Made by a program: the position numbers and the translations under genes
Assembly: GCF_027579695.1 (NCBI RefSeq)
Contig: NC_083577.1
Coordinates: forward strand, 32,601,198 to 32,665,197
From: Neoarius graeffei
Lineage: Eukaryota; Chordata; Actinopteri; Siluriformes; Ariidae
Reading direction: 5' to 3'
DNA length: 64,000 nt
The notes under the pieces: generated by a model
Seen by the model: only the letters and a program-made list of their open reading frames with translations
Told to the model about the DNA's origin: nothing
Databases searched by the model: none
In this document: one piece after another, positions 53,624 to 63,839 of the stretch
Numbering within the stretch: the first letter of the stretch is position 1
Layout of the letters: each line of letters starts with the position of its first letter

Positions 53624-53997
53624 TCATCAGAGAGCCACCAAACTTTATATAACACCTCAGGACAACTCACCCAATGCATACGGTACATAGAATCAGCTAT
53701 GACCTGCACTGGTCTTTTTCTTGCTTTTCGTCCATCCATTTTTCTCCCATTGGCAACAATGCAATTTTATTTTTTATTGTCTGAGAGGAATATACACTGG
53801 CAATCAGAAGCCAAGCTGTCCTGCTCAGTCATGATTCATTCTATAGTTATCAAACTTCATTTCAGACCAACTCAACACACACATCCATCCATCATGAGCC
53901 ACACCCATCCTTTTTAGTGCTTGATCACTTGTATTTTCTTCAAGAAATGCATTGTCTGGTATTACACCATGCTGTTCTTAATTATAAGACATGCCTA

Positions 53998-54040
<43 letters not shown>

Positions 54041-54159
54041 TTAAATTAACCTGTACTTACCAATGCTGACATGCTTTGTACAAACTCCGCGGAGAGCTCA
54101 TCAATAGGCATCACTTGAGAAAACACTTGCTCACGGTTCTGGTGCTCTGTGGACACCAT

Positions 54160-54560
54160 CCAGCGGAGTTTGTCACCAATTCAAACATCTGGATCAGTCA
54201 GTCACGCGCATGGACACGCCCCTTTACGTTCTACTGTTGCACCAATTCAGCTGGAAACGACACTCTGAGCGCGCGCAAGGCGACAAGGACACCGGCGCGG
54301 CTCACGGACGCGCGCGCACACGTGCTGGAATGTGATGCTGGAGCAGGTCGCGTAAGAGATGATAAGAGACGCAGCCGTCACAGTTTTCATCCCAAGACTT
54401 CTCACGATTCGCGTGTTTCCACTTTCATTTACTGGGATGGAAAAGTGAACGAGCGCCCGCCTCTCCAGTGCTGGTGGAGGAGTGACGGGTGGCATCACGG
54501 GGAAGTTGACGTGATGTCTGGACTTGCATGTGTTATATGTGTGGGACGTGGGCTTTGGGG
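54160..54560 (+). promoter_or_regulatory. pth2r: CpG-rich region, putative pth2r promoter/5' UTR
   Basis: CpG dinucleotides, rare elsewhere in the window, cluster here: GAGCGCGCGCAAGGCGACAA, CACCGGCGCGGCTCACGGAC and GCGCGCGCACACGTG at 54268-54320. This is the only such cluster immediately upstream of a recognisable coding exon. I see no convincing TATA box. The transcription start cannot be set. TTTCTCAG|C at 54600 could be an acceptor for a non-coding first exon. Confidence 0.6.
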
Positions 54561-54623
54561 AATGGGAATGTACTCCTAATATAACAGGCTCTCGTTTCTC
54601 AGCTATTTCTACCACCTGGCAAC

Positions 54624-54689
54624 ATGAAACACACACTTTGGTGGAACTTGGCCAGATTTCTTGTGGTCTGGAGATTGGTACATGCACAG
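54624..54689 (+). CDS. pth2r: pth2r coding exon 1, signal peptide
   Basis: ATG in a good context (GGCAACATGA). 22 codons begin MKHTLWW, run through a hydrophobic FLVVW segment and end LVHAQ, so cleavage after the Ala of VHA is plausible. The exon ends CACAG|GTAAGT in phase 0. Receptors of the parathyroid-hormone group have a separate signal-peptide exon followed by an exon starting the extracellular domain, as here with 62442-62541. The product would be a seven-transmembrane, Gs-coupled receptor at the cell surface binding TIP39/PTH-like peptides; only the N-terminus lies in this window. The identity rests mainly on exon 2. Confidence 0.68.
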
Positions 54690-54802
54690 GTAAGTCAGCA
54701 TCCATAACATCAGCCTTCCTCCTTTCCATGGTCATGTAGTCTAGTCTTTAATATATCGTGCTGCAAAGTCTTTACCAAACATTTCTGATACGTATCTACA
54801 TT

Positions 54803-56399
54803 GAAAGTTTGTGAACCCTTTAGAATTTTCTATATTTCTGCATAAATATGACCTAAAACATCAGATCTTCACACAAGTCCTAAAAGTAGATAAAGAGAAA
54901 CCAGTTAAACAAATGAGACAAAAATATTATACTTGGTCATTTATTTATTGAGGAAAATGATCCAATATTACATCTCTGTGAGTGGCAACAGTATGCGAAC
55001 CTCTAGGATTAGCAGTTAATTTGAAGGTGAAATTAGAGTCAGGTGTTTTTTCAATCAATGGGATGACAATCAGGTGTGAGTGGGCACCCTGTTTTATTTA
55101 AAGAACAGGGATCTATCAAAGTCTGATCTTCACAACACATGTTTGCGGAAGTGTATCATGGCACAAACAAAGGAGATTTCTGAGGACCTCAGAAAAAATG
55201 TTGATGCTCATCAGGCTGGAAAAGGTTACAAAACCATCTCTGAAGAGTTTGGACTCCACCAATCCACAGTCAGACAGATTGTGTACAAATAGAGGGAATT
55301 CAAGACCATTGTTACCCTCCCCAGGAGTGGTCGACCAACAAAGATCACTCCAAGAGCAAGGCGTGTAATAGTCAGCAAGGTCACAAAGGACCCCAGGGTA
55401 ACTTCTTAGCAACTGAAGGCCTCTATCACATTGGCCAATGTTAATGTTCATGAGTCCACCATCAGGAGAACACTGAACAACAATGGTGTGCATGGCAGGG
55501 TTGCAAGGAGAAAGCCACTGCTCTACAAAAAGAACATTGCTGCTCATCTGCAGTTTGCTAAAGATCACGTGGACAAGCCAGAAAGCTATTGGAAAATTGT
55601 TTTGTGGACGGATGAGACCAAAATAGAACTTTTTTTGGTTTAAATGAGAAGCATTATGTTTGGAGAAAGGAAAACACTGCATTCCAGCATAAGAACCTTA
55701 TCCCATCTGTGAAACATGGTGGTGGTAGTATCATGGTTTGGGCCCGTTTTGCTGCATCTGGGCCAGGACGGCTTGCCATCATTGATGGAGCAATGAATTC
55801 TGAATTATACCAGCGAATTCTAAAGGAAAATGTCAGGACATCTGTCCATGAACTGAATCTCAAGAGAAGGTGGATCATGCAGCAAGACAATGACCCTAAG
55901 CACACAAGTTGTTCTACCAAAGAACAGTTAAAGAAGAATAAAGTTAATGTTTTGGAATGGCCAAGTCAAAGTCCTGACCTTAATCCAATCAAAATGTTGT
56001 GGAAGGACCTGAAGCAAGCAGTTCATGTGAAGAAACCCACCAACATCCCAGAGTTGAAGCTGTTCTGGACGGAGGAATGGGCTAAAATTCCTCCAAGCCG
56101 GCGTGCAGGACTGATCAACAGTTAGCAGAAATGTTTAGTTGCAGTTATTGCTGCTCACGGGGGTCACACCAGATACTGAAAGCAAAAGTTCACATACTTT
56201 TGCCACTTACAGATATGTAATATTGGATCATTTTCCTCAATAAATAAATAACCAAGTATAATATTTTTGTCTCATTTGTTTGACTGAGTTCTCTTTATCT
56301 ACTTTTAGGACTTGTGTGAAAATCTGATGATGTTTTAGGTCATATTTATGCAGAAATATAGAAAATTCTAAAGGGTTCACAAACTTTCAAGCACCACTG
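54803..56399 (+). mobile_element. Tc1 of family C, copy H, in pth2r intron 1
   Basis: The right end is complete with TA at 56400-56401. The left end lacks about 9 terminal bases (CATTGAAAGTTTGTGAACCC). Same orientation as the gene. It shares subfamily markers with copy G, including TTTTTTC in GGTGTTTTTTCAATC and CAGTATGCGAACC. Confidence 0.93.
55158..56179 (+). pseudogene. Tc1 transposase, copy H, multiply broken
   Basis: MAQTKEISEDLRKNVDAHQA shows a small in-frame deletion. TAG replaces Trp after RQIVYK (55290). TAG replaces Lys in VTSKQL (55407). An extra T near 55635 shifts frame, and another TAG is near 56124. The catalytic residues WTDETKIEL, QQDNDPKHTS and SPDLNPIKM are readable, but the last Glu has become Lys. 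Confidence 0.9.
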
Positions 56400-56834
56400 T
56401 ACCTGTATTGTGTGTATGGGGGGGAGGATAAAATCACCGCAAGAACTCCAATTGATTGATTGATTAATAAAATGGGGATTATTTGGGAGCAAATAATTCT
56501 ACTTTTTTTTTTTTTTAAATTGGGCAGCACGGTGGTCTAAATGGTTAGCATGGTCGCCTCACAGCAAGAAGGTTCTGGGTTCAAGCCCAGCAGCCGGCAA
56601 GGGTCTTTCTGTGTGGAGTTTGCATGTTCTCCCCGTGTCTGCATGGGTTTCCTCCGGGTGCTCTGGTTTCCCCCGCAGTCCAAAGACATGCGGTTAAGTT
56701 AATATGGGACGGCCTTGGGCTGAGGTGCCTTTGAGCGAGGCACCTAACTCCCAACTGCTCCCCGGGCAAGGCACCTAACTCCCAACTGCTCCCCGGGCAC
56801 TGTTAGCATGGCTGCCCACTGCTCTGGGTATGTA

Positions 56835-58444
56835 CAGTGGTGCTTAAAAGTTTGTGAACCCTTTAGAATTTTCTATATTTCTGCATAAATATGACCTACA
56901 ACATCATCAGATTTTCACACAAGTCCTAAAAGTAGATAAAGAGAACCCAGTTAAACAAGTGAGATAAAAATATTATACTTGTTCATTTATTTATTGAGGA
57001 AAATGATCCAATATTACATATCTGTGAGTGGCAAAAGTATGTGAACCTCTAGGATTAGCAGTTAATTTGAAGGGGAAATTAGCATCAGGTGTTTTCAATC
57101 AATGGGATGACAATCAGGTGTGAGTGGGCGCCCTGTTTTATTTAAAGAACAGGGATCTATCAAAGTCTGATCTTCACAACACATGTTTGTGGAAGTGTAA
57201 CATGGCACGAACAAAGGAGATTTCTGAGGACCTCAGAAAAAGCGTTGTTGATGCTCATCAGGCTGGAAAAGGTTACAAAACCATCTCTAAAGAGTTTGGA
57301 CTCCACCAATCCACAGTCAGACAGATTGTGTACAAAGGGAGGAAATTCAAGACCATTGTTACCCTCCCCAGGAGTGGTCGACCAACAAAGATTACTCCAA
57401 GAGCAAGTTGTGTAATAGTCGGCGAGGTCACAAAGGACACCAGGGTAACTTCTAAACAACTGAAGGCCTCTCTCACATTGGCTAATGTTAATGTTCATGA
57501 GTCCACCATCAGGAGAACACTGAACAACAATGGTATGCATGGCAGGGTTGCAAGGAGACAGCCACTGCTCTCCAAAAAGAACATTGCTGCTCATCTGCAG
57601 TTTGCTCAAGATCACGTGGACAAGCCAGAAGCCTATTGGACAAATGTTTTGTGGATGGATGAGAACAAAATAGAACTTTTTGGTTTAAATGAGAAGCGTT
57701 ATGTTTGGAGAAAGGAAAACACTGCATTCCAGCATAAGAACCCTATCCCATCTGTGAAACATGGTGGTGGTAGTATCATGGTTTGGGCCTGTTTTGCTGC
57801 ATCTTGGCCAGGACGGCTTGCCATCATTGATGGAACAATGAATTCTAAATTATACCCGCGAATTCTAAAGGAAAATGTCAGGACATCTGTCCATGAACTG
57901 AATCTCAAGAGAAGGTGGGTCATGCCGCAAGACAATGACCCTAAGCACACAAGTCGTTCTGCCAAAGAATGGTTAAAGAAGAATAAAGTGAATGTTTTGG
58001 AATGGCCAAGTCAAAGTCCTGACCTTAATCCAATGGAAATGTTGTGGAAGGACCTGAAGCGAGCAGTTCATGTGAGGAAACCCACCAACATCCCAGAGTT
58101 GAAGCTGTTCTGTATGGAGGAATGGGCTTAAATTCCTCCAAGCCGGTGTGCAGGACTGTTCAACAGTTACCGGAAACATTTAGTTGCAGTTATTGCTGCA
58201 CAAGGGGGTCACACCAGATACTGTAAGCAAAGTTTCACATACTTTTGCCACTCACAGATATGTAATATTGGATCATTTTCCTCAATAAATAAATGACCAA
58301 GTATGATATTTTTGTCTCATTTGTTTAACTGGGTTCTCTTTATCTACTTTTAGGACTTGTGTGAAAATCTGATGATGTTTTAGGTCATATTTATGCAGAA
58401 ATATAGAAAATTCTAAAGGGTTCACAAACTGTCAAGCACCACTG
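56835..58444 (+). mobile_element. Tc1 of family C, copy I, complete
   Basis: 1610 bp with both ends (CAGTGGTGCTTAAAAG and mirror) and TA at 56833-56834 and 58445-58446, interrupting a SINE in pth2r intron 1. The best preserved member of its family here. Confidence 0.95.
57202..58131 (+). pseudogene. Tc1 transposase, catalytic triad kept, late nonsense
   Basis: 309 codons from MARTKEISEDLRKSVVDAHQ without interruption. Helix-turn-helix YKTISKEFGLHQSTVRQIVY and hinge GRPTKITPR are present. WMDENKIEL retains the first Asp (Thr to Asn nearby), PQDNDPKHTS the second, and SPDLNPMEM the Glu. GCTTAA at 58127-58132 (AAA to TAA) ends the frame about 31 codons early. The normal terminal TGA is also mutated to TGT at 58221. 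It may be the only copy here still able to make a nearly full-length protein. Confidence 0.9.
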
Positions 58445-58548
58445 TATGTGTGCTGATTGCTCACGTGTGTGCATGTGTGCCTGTGTGTGTTCACTGCTTC
58501 AGATGGGTTAAATGCAGAGAGGAATTTCACAAGTGTGTGATGAATAAA

Positions 58549-59065
58549 AGTTGTGCTTTCTTTCCTTCTTTCTTTCTTTATGATGCAGTCATAAAGTTTT
58601 GGCATTTTTTTTTGTAATGCTTAGATACTGAGCCACAACATTTTGACCCTAAATAAGGCCAAAGCAGATGTAACTTTTCAACTTTCTTTCATAAAAATGC
58701 TGCAAATTTACACTATGTATCCTTTTTTACTGCAGAATACTGTTTTACTATTTTTACAGGGTTGAACTGTCAACATTTATCCAAGGACATTGGCTTAGAG
58801 TAAAATACAAGAAAACACAATGCATACTGGGATATCGAAAGTTTTTTGGAAGCGGGTGAGAATAGTAAGCATTCTCCTCATGTCCATAAATCAGAGTATG
58901 ATTTTTTTTTTCGTGCAATTTATTTGACAGAGCATTATTTTACAACCCCTTTTTGAGTTTAATTTTATATGCAGGTAAAAACTTTGGTGTTGCAAAACCC
59001 TGAAACTTATCTCTTTGCATGAGTTAATTCAGTGGTTCAGTTGATTGAATTAATGCAAGCTAATC
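58549..59065. other. Intron 1 sequence, nothing recognised
   Basis: AT-rich with a short CTTT/CTTC repeat at about 58555-58580. Confidence 0.5.
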
Positions 59066-59220
59066 AAGCTAGAGGTGGCTCAGCAGATCAGGCTTTGTTT
59101 CACAGTTCAAACAGTTATGTGTTCAATTCTCAGCACCACTAAGATGCCACGGTTGGGTCCTTGAGCAAGATGCTTAAACCTTCTGCTCAGTTATATTCTA
59201 TTTTCCTTGTTTTTACAGCA
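59066..59220 (+). repeat. Old tRNA-SINE-like fragment
   Basis: GGTGGCTCAGCAGATC resembles box A and GTGTTCAATTCTC a decayed box B, about 45 bases apart. TTGGGTCCTTGAGCAAGATG then follows, as in type II SINE bodies. Weakly supported. Confidence 0.4.
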
Positions 59221-59395
59221 CCAGCAGAATGAGCAAATGTACTTAACTATGTGTTATTTTATACAATGTAAAAATGTGATAGGACTTTACTGTTAATGTG
59301 TTACATGTATTTACTGTGGATTTACAGTAAAGTACTTTACTGGCAACTGTGCTGCCAGTAAATTATTGTAAAATTTTACAGTACAATTTAAATGT

Positions 59396-59773
59396 GGGCG
59401 GCACGGTGGTGTAGTGGTTAGCGCTGTCGCCTCACAGCAAGAAGGTCCGGGTTCGAGCCCTGTGGCCGACGAGGGCCTTTCTGTGCGGATTTGCATGTTC
59501 TCCCTGTGTCTGCGTGGGTTTCCTCCGGGTGCTCCGGTTTCCCCCACAGTCCAAAGACATGCAGGTTAGGTTAACTGGTGACTCTAAATTGACCGTAGGT
59601 GTGAATGTGAGTGTGAATGGTTGTCTGTGTCTATGTGTCAGCCCTGTGATGACCTGGCGACTTGTCCAGGGTGTACCCCGCCTTTCGCCCGTAGTCAGCT
59701 GGGATAGGCTCCAGCTTGCCTGCGACCCTGTAGAACAGGATAAAGCGGCTAGAGATAATGAGGTGAGGTGAGG
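59396..59773 (+). mobile_element. Young SINE with 11-bp target duplication
   Basis: AATTTAAATGT on both sides (59385-59395, 59774-59784). Near-consensus, tail GAGGTGAGGTGAG. Lies in pth2r intron 1, sense orientation. Confidence 0.95.
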
Positions 59774-60089
59774 AATTTAAATGTTTTACTTTGTACATTT
59801 AATTAATATTTTGCTGTAAAACCGCATGTTTTTTAAATGACATATAAATAACACGTCTTTGACATTAACTTGTTTCTGCAAAAAACAAACAAAAAAACCT
59901 CAGATAGAACCTTGAGCAGTTCTTGACAATGTGGATTACTATAGTTGTGGAATAGGGCTATTTACTGTATTTTAATTGTTTACCATTTACTCTTTGATCT
60001 CAAACACATTAAGAAGGGAAGAAATTGCATTAATTAATTTTTGATGAGGCACACCTATTGAATGAAAAGCATTCCAGGTGACTACCTCA
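59774..60089. other. Intron 1 sequence, nothing recognised
   Basis: AT-rich; no element recognised. Confidence 0.45.
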
Positions 60090-60745
60090 TGAAAGCTGGT
60101 GAAGATAATGACAATAGTGACCGAAATAATGACACACACCGAAATAACTCTTTCATCCATTACCCGGAACACTACTCGGCTCACGCAAATGCTTGTTGAT
60201 TATGAAAACCTGGAACTGAAACCACATGAATTCACTGACCATAAACTATTGGATATAGATAATGACATAGACCCGGACAATAACTTTTTCTCAACCATTA
60301 ATTACAATTGCCACTATCACACAGAGGAACAGTACAATCAGTCCATTGAGACTGTGGGAAAATGATCAATAATGCACTTCAACAGCAGAAGCATGTACAC
60401 TAACTTCAAACACATCAAGAAATACTTAAGTCAGTTTACTCATCCATTCAACATAATTGCCATATCAGAGATCTGGATTGACCTGGAGGAAGGAGTGGAT
60501 TTCGAACTGGCTGGATATGAATTTAATTATATAAATAGGAAAAATAAAGGTGGAGGAGGAGTGGCGGTGTATGTGGACTGTAATTTGAATTATAAGTTAA
60601 TAGATGGCATGACAACGGTGATTGATAACTTATTAGAATGTTTAACAATCAAAATTAATATTGAAAAAAGTATCATAAGGAGATGTAGGAAGGATTATTA
60701 TGGTAAATTAATATATAATAGCAAAAATATGCCTTGGTTGGGGTT
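60090..60745 (+). pseudogene. LINE fragment: endonuclease joined to RT scrap
   Basis: The plus strand reads MHFNSRSMYTNFKHIKKYLS, FNIIAISEIWIDLEEGVDFE and KGGGGVAVYVDCNLNY. These are the N-x-R-S start, SE(I/T)W and GGGVA(V/I)YV motifs of an apurinic-type endonuclease of CR1/Jockey-like LINEs. An acidic region (60120-60360) precedes it in a frame ending TGA at 60362. After about residue 97 the frame jumps to RRCRKDYYGKLIYNSKN, a segment from before the polymerase core. So the rest of the endonuclease is deleted. Confidence 0.72.
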
Positions 60746-60782
60746 ACTTTACAGGGCTGGAAAAAGTTGGCTGTGTCTTACC

Positions 60783-61596
60783 CAGTGATGGGAATAACGG
60801 CGTTACAAATAAACGGCGTTAGTAACGGTGTTACTTTTTTTAGTAACGAGTAATCTCACTAATTACTTTTTACATCGTTATAACGCTGTTCCCGTTACTT
60901 ACAATAAAATACTATGCGTTACTTTATTAAAGCTGTTCTCATCTGGCACGCTGCTCGTTCAGCCTTTCTTTACTCTGCTTTAGTGTGGGGCGGGGAGACA
61001 CGAGACAACGGCACAGTAACCCAATCAGAGTAGATTTGGACAACATACGTAGGTAGGCCACGCCTACTGCACTACTGTGCGCTCTTTCAATCGGAAGACA
61101 CAGCGATGGCGAGCGGTCAGCCCAGCACTGCGCTTTCACATTGGAAATACAGCCACGACTTTTCATTACTTGAAATAAAAGGCAAGAGTGTTTACGTGCA
61201 ATGCACATTATGTCGAGGAACAAAGCATTTGTCCTCGTCAGTGGCCAGTAATTAGTAACATAATTTTAATAACTACAAAAATATATTACATTTGATAGAT
61301 GTCTTCTCACATTGTCCCACAAAAATATTAATATAGTGTAGATAACATTACTAATTGGTTCTGTTAAGTGTCCATTTCAGTCATTAAACACATTTAAGAT
61401 TCACTTTTATTATGATTACACTAATTGAATTTGATTTTTTTTTTGAGGGGGAACAAAATGTAACGGAATAATTACTTTCCTTGTTAATTAGTTACTTTTA
61501 TGACAAAGTAACTCCGTTACTAACTCAGTTACTTTTTGGGAAAAGTAACTAGTAACTATAACTAATTACTTTTTGAAAGTAACGTGCCCAACACTG
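60783..61596 (+). mobile_element. Small hAT element
   Basis: CAGTGATGGGAATAACGGC and (reverse) CAGTGTTGGGCACGTTAC ends, with the 8-bp duplication GTCTTACC/GTCTTACT (60775-60782, 61597-61604, one mismatch). GTTACTTTT-type subterminal repeats throughout. Only a BED-finger exon remains. Confidence 0.88.
61106..61255 (+). pseudogene. BED zinc-finger remnant of the small hAT
   Basis: 49 codons: MASGQPSTALSHWKYSHDFS, then GKSVYVQCTLCRGTKHLSSS and a TAG after VASN. It holds the aromatic start and Cys-x2-Cys of a BED finger; the His pair is lost by the stop. Confidence 0.7.
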
Positions 61597-61829
61597 GTCT
61601 TACTTGGCTCAGCTGCCCCACTGCCTTTGCTAGTACCTGCTGCATCATCCGAATCTTTTTTAAAATATTTATGCAGTGAGCCCCTGAGTCTCTTGGTTTC
61701 TTCCTCTCTTTTTCTCTTTTCTTTTCTTTTCTTTTCTGTGCTCCTGACTTGTGCATGTTGGCAAATGGCACGCACGCTGATTGTCGAAGCGCTATGATCG
61801 AACGATGTCGTTTTTTTCCCCTTAATCAA
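61580..61829 (-). pseudogene. hAT5-like transposase N-terminus remnant
   Basis: Minus strand: SGAQKRKEKKREKERKK in one frame, continuing in the other as EEETKRLRGSLHKYFKKDSD and GSGAAEPSKTS. The basic 'SGAxKRKxKxxREEExxKxxGSLxKFF' start is typical of ZNF862/ZMYM-like hAT transposases. A terminus-like CAGGCCCGCCGACAGGGGGG on the minus strand lies at 62036-62059. The small hAT at 60783 is inserted in its reading frame. Confidence 0.5.
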
Positions 61830-61859
61830 AGAGGATTAGCATTTTTGCATTAGGGGTGG

Positions 61860-62441
61860 TAGGGGGTTCTTGACGCCTTTTTCAAAGACAATAAAGGCAA
61901 AAGATCTAGAAATCATTTATTGAATGCAAATATAACACATTTCTCCCCCAAATCACATTTTGAAATGAAATAAAATAATTGCAACTTCATGAGAGCCCAG
62001 TTCTGCCCCCCCGGGCCCGGGACAACATACCCGTTTGTCCCCCCCTGTCGGCGGGCCTGTTCACTATAATTTCCAGGGATGCCAATAATAGTGGCACATG
62101 TGTTTTTGTTGAAAATAATAATTTCTTCATTAGGGATTTGTTTTTCTCTGAATAAATTTATTTCAATTTTATTTCAATTAAAAGGTTGGATTTTTCTCAT
62201 TTTTTTTCAGTGTGAGATGAAGCTACTTCACCAAAAGGTGGATTTCTTTCATTTTCTTTTTTTTTTGTGGAGGGCATAAAAAGAAGGATGGGTTTGGCTA
62301 AAAATAAAGGATGACATGGATGGGATGAATGTCCCAATGTCACAGTTTGGCGAAAATTTAATTTGTAGTGCTTGTAATGGACCATTTCCTGTCTCTGAAT
62401 TTTAAATAAGTGGGACTGAAGAGCTATTGTTGTTTACACAG
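61860..62441. other. Intron 1, distal part
   Basis: Contains the GC-rich terminus (61990-62060) of the hAT5-like remnant and otherwise AT-rich sequence leading to the exon 2 polypyrimidine stretch. Confidence 0.5.
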
Positions 62442-62541
62442 ACTGGGCCAGATGGGGAAATCACAGCAGAGGAACAGGTCCAGATGCTCCTGGATGCCAA
62501 ACTGAAGTGCCTCCACACTGTCTCTATGCATAACCTGGAAG
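62442..62541 (+). CDS. pth2r: pth2r coding exon 2, start of the extracellular domain
   Basis: Acceptor TTGTTGTTTACACAG| and donor GGAAG|GTAAGA bound a 100-bp exon, phase 0 in and phase 1 out. The 33 codons read TGPDGEITAEEQVQML, then LDAKLKCLHTVSMHNLE. Asp-Gly-x-Ile-Thr-x-Glu-Glu-Gln followed by Ala-Lys-x-x-Cys matches the beginning of the mature PTH2 receptor as I know it from mammals. PTH1R/PTH3R are similar in EEQ...C but not in DGxIT. The Cys should be the first of the conserved disulfide-bonded cysteines of the hormone-binding domain. Later exons lie beyond the window. No frame damage. Confidence 0.75.
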
Positions 62542-62814
62542 GTAAGAAAACATAACCTGACCAATTTTTCCCCAGATATTTTAAATCTGTGATTACTATT
62601 TCAGGACACATACTATAAAAGAAAGTGCACCCTTCTTCAATTCAATGTTTTTGTTTATCAGGGCCTAAATAACAATAGTGTGGTCCTCACTAACTATCAA
62701 CAAACAAACAACTTCAGATGACAACAGCCAAAAAAAAAAAAAAAAACAACTTATTTTAATATGTAGGTTTTGTTTTGTTTTTTTCTAAAACGTAAACCAA
62801 CATTTGGAAACCTC

Positions 62815-63192
62815 ATCTCATCTCATCTCATTATCTCTAGCCGCTTTATCCTTCTACAGGGTCGCAGGCAAGCTGGAGCCTATCCCAGCTGACTACGGGC
62901 GAAAGGCGGGGTACACCCTGGACAAGTCGCCAGGTCATCACAGGGCTGACACATAGACACAGACAACCATTCACACTCACATTCACACCTACGGTCAATT
63001 TAGAGTCACCAGTTAACCTAACCTGCATGTCTTTGGACTGTGGGGGAAACCGGAGCACCCGGAGGAAACCCATGCGGACACGGAGAGAACATGCAAACTC
63101 CACACAGAAAGGCCCTCGCCGGCCCCGGGGCTCGAACCCGGACCTTCTTGCTGTGAGGCGACAGCGCTAACCACTACACCACCGTGCTGCCC
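62815..63192 (-). mobile_element. Full-length SINE in pth2r intron 2
   Basis: Minus-strand near-consensus copy, (TCATC)n tail at the left, head GGGCAGCACGGTGGTGTAG at the right. Confidence 0.95.
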
Positions 63193-63839
63193 ACCTCCAT
63201 AATCATGAAAAGAGTAATTAGCAGCCAAGTGTTACTAATGAAATGTACAGGATTAGTTAAAGGGATCCTCCAGGGGATTTATTCTCAAACTTATTTTAAG
63301 TAAAAGTAGTTGCAGATTTAAAAAATCAAAGCTTCCTTTTCAGAGACCAAATAGTGTTTGAGAAAAATGAATCTTCTTTAACATGCCTGATGGGCTTCCT
63401 GCATTGGTGACGTATGCGATGACATCATGGTCGCTTGGAGCAACTCAGCTGTTTATATTCTCGGTTTACATCATAGTTTTGTTAGTTTTACAAGTATTTT
63501 ACTGAATTTATCAGTTTTTAAATAAATATACTTCATTGTGTACCATATAAATGCCACAATGATGCTAAAAAGAAAGTACAAGCTGGAACTAGACGGCATT
63601 TCCACAGAAAAAATGCAAAATGTGCTCGCTCAGCTGTAGCAAAGTGTCACCGACAGAAACTGGATCAGACATGAGACCTCGTGCTGCAAAATCTTTTTTA
63701 CATGATCTACAGAAAGAGAGAGAGAGAGAGAGTGGCAAAGTGTGTGTAGAGTGTGTGTGCCTGCGCACTCTAAAAGCTCAGTTTAAAATGGCTCAATTCG
63801 CAGCATGACAGGACACTTTGTGCCCTACAATCTTTTTTT
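63193..63839. other. Intron 2, nothing recognised with confidence
   Basis: A TTAAAGGGATCCTCCAGGGG start at 63256 looks like a transposon terminus. The stretch 63560-63800 has old coding-like phrases, but no second terminus is in the window. A (GA)n run lies at 63714-63733. Confidence 0.35.

Larger units (their letters stand above)
52177..54125. repeat. ~1-kb tandem segmental duplication
   Basis: Unit 1 (52177-53176) and unit 2 (53177-54125) start with GAAAACACTATTTATTGCAT and end TCCG(T/C)GGAGAGCTCATCAA, CAT CACTTGAGAAAACAC. The offset at the start is exactly 1000 bases. Both contain the same minus-strand SINE at the same position. Unit 2 lacks about 50 bp between SINE and flank and has a longer (ATT)n (54000-54042 against 53087-53100). 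Identity outside these indels looks very high. Confidence 0.93.
56521..58548 (+). mobile_element. Type II SINE, split by Tc1 copy I
   Basis: The head GGGCAGCACGGTGGTCTAAA and the alternative body as at 34497 are interrupted at GGGTATGTA by the Tc1. The remainder (TGTGTGCTGATTGCTCACGT ... GAATTTCACAAGTGTG, GAATAAAAG) resumes at 58447. A 33-bp tandem duplication (GCACCTAACTCCCAACTGCT twice, 56730-56800) is private to this copy. Confidence 0.88.

Noticed and set aside
54076-54579. 167-residue plus ORF across the CpG-rich region
   Set aside because: It starts in the duplicated repeat and its frame does not connect to the signal-peptide exon. It looks like a by-product of GC-rich sequence.
59066-59220. 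Functional tRNA gene
   Set aside because: Only decayed box-like motifs, with no cloverleaf. Best seen as an old SINE scrap. The SINE heads elsewhere are likewise tRNA-derived, not tRNA genes.
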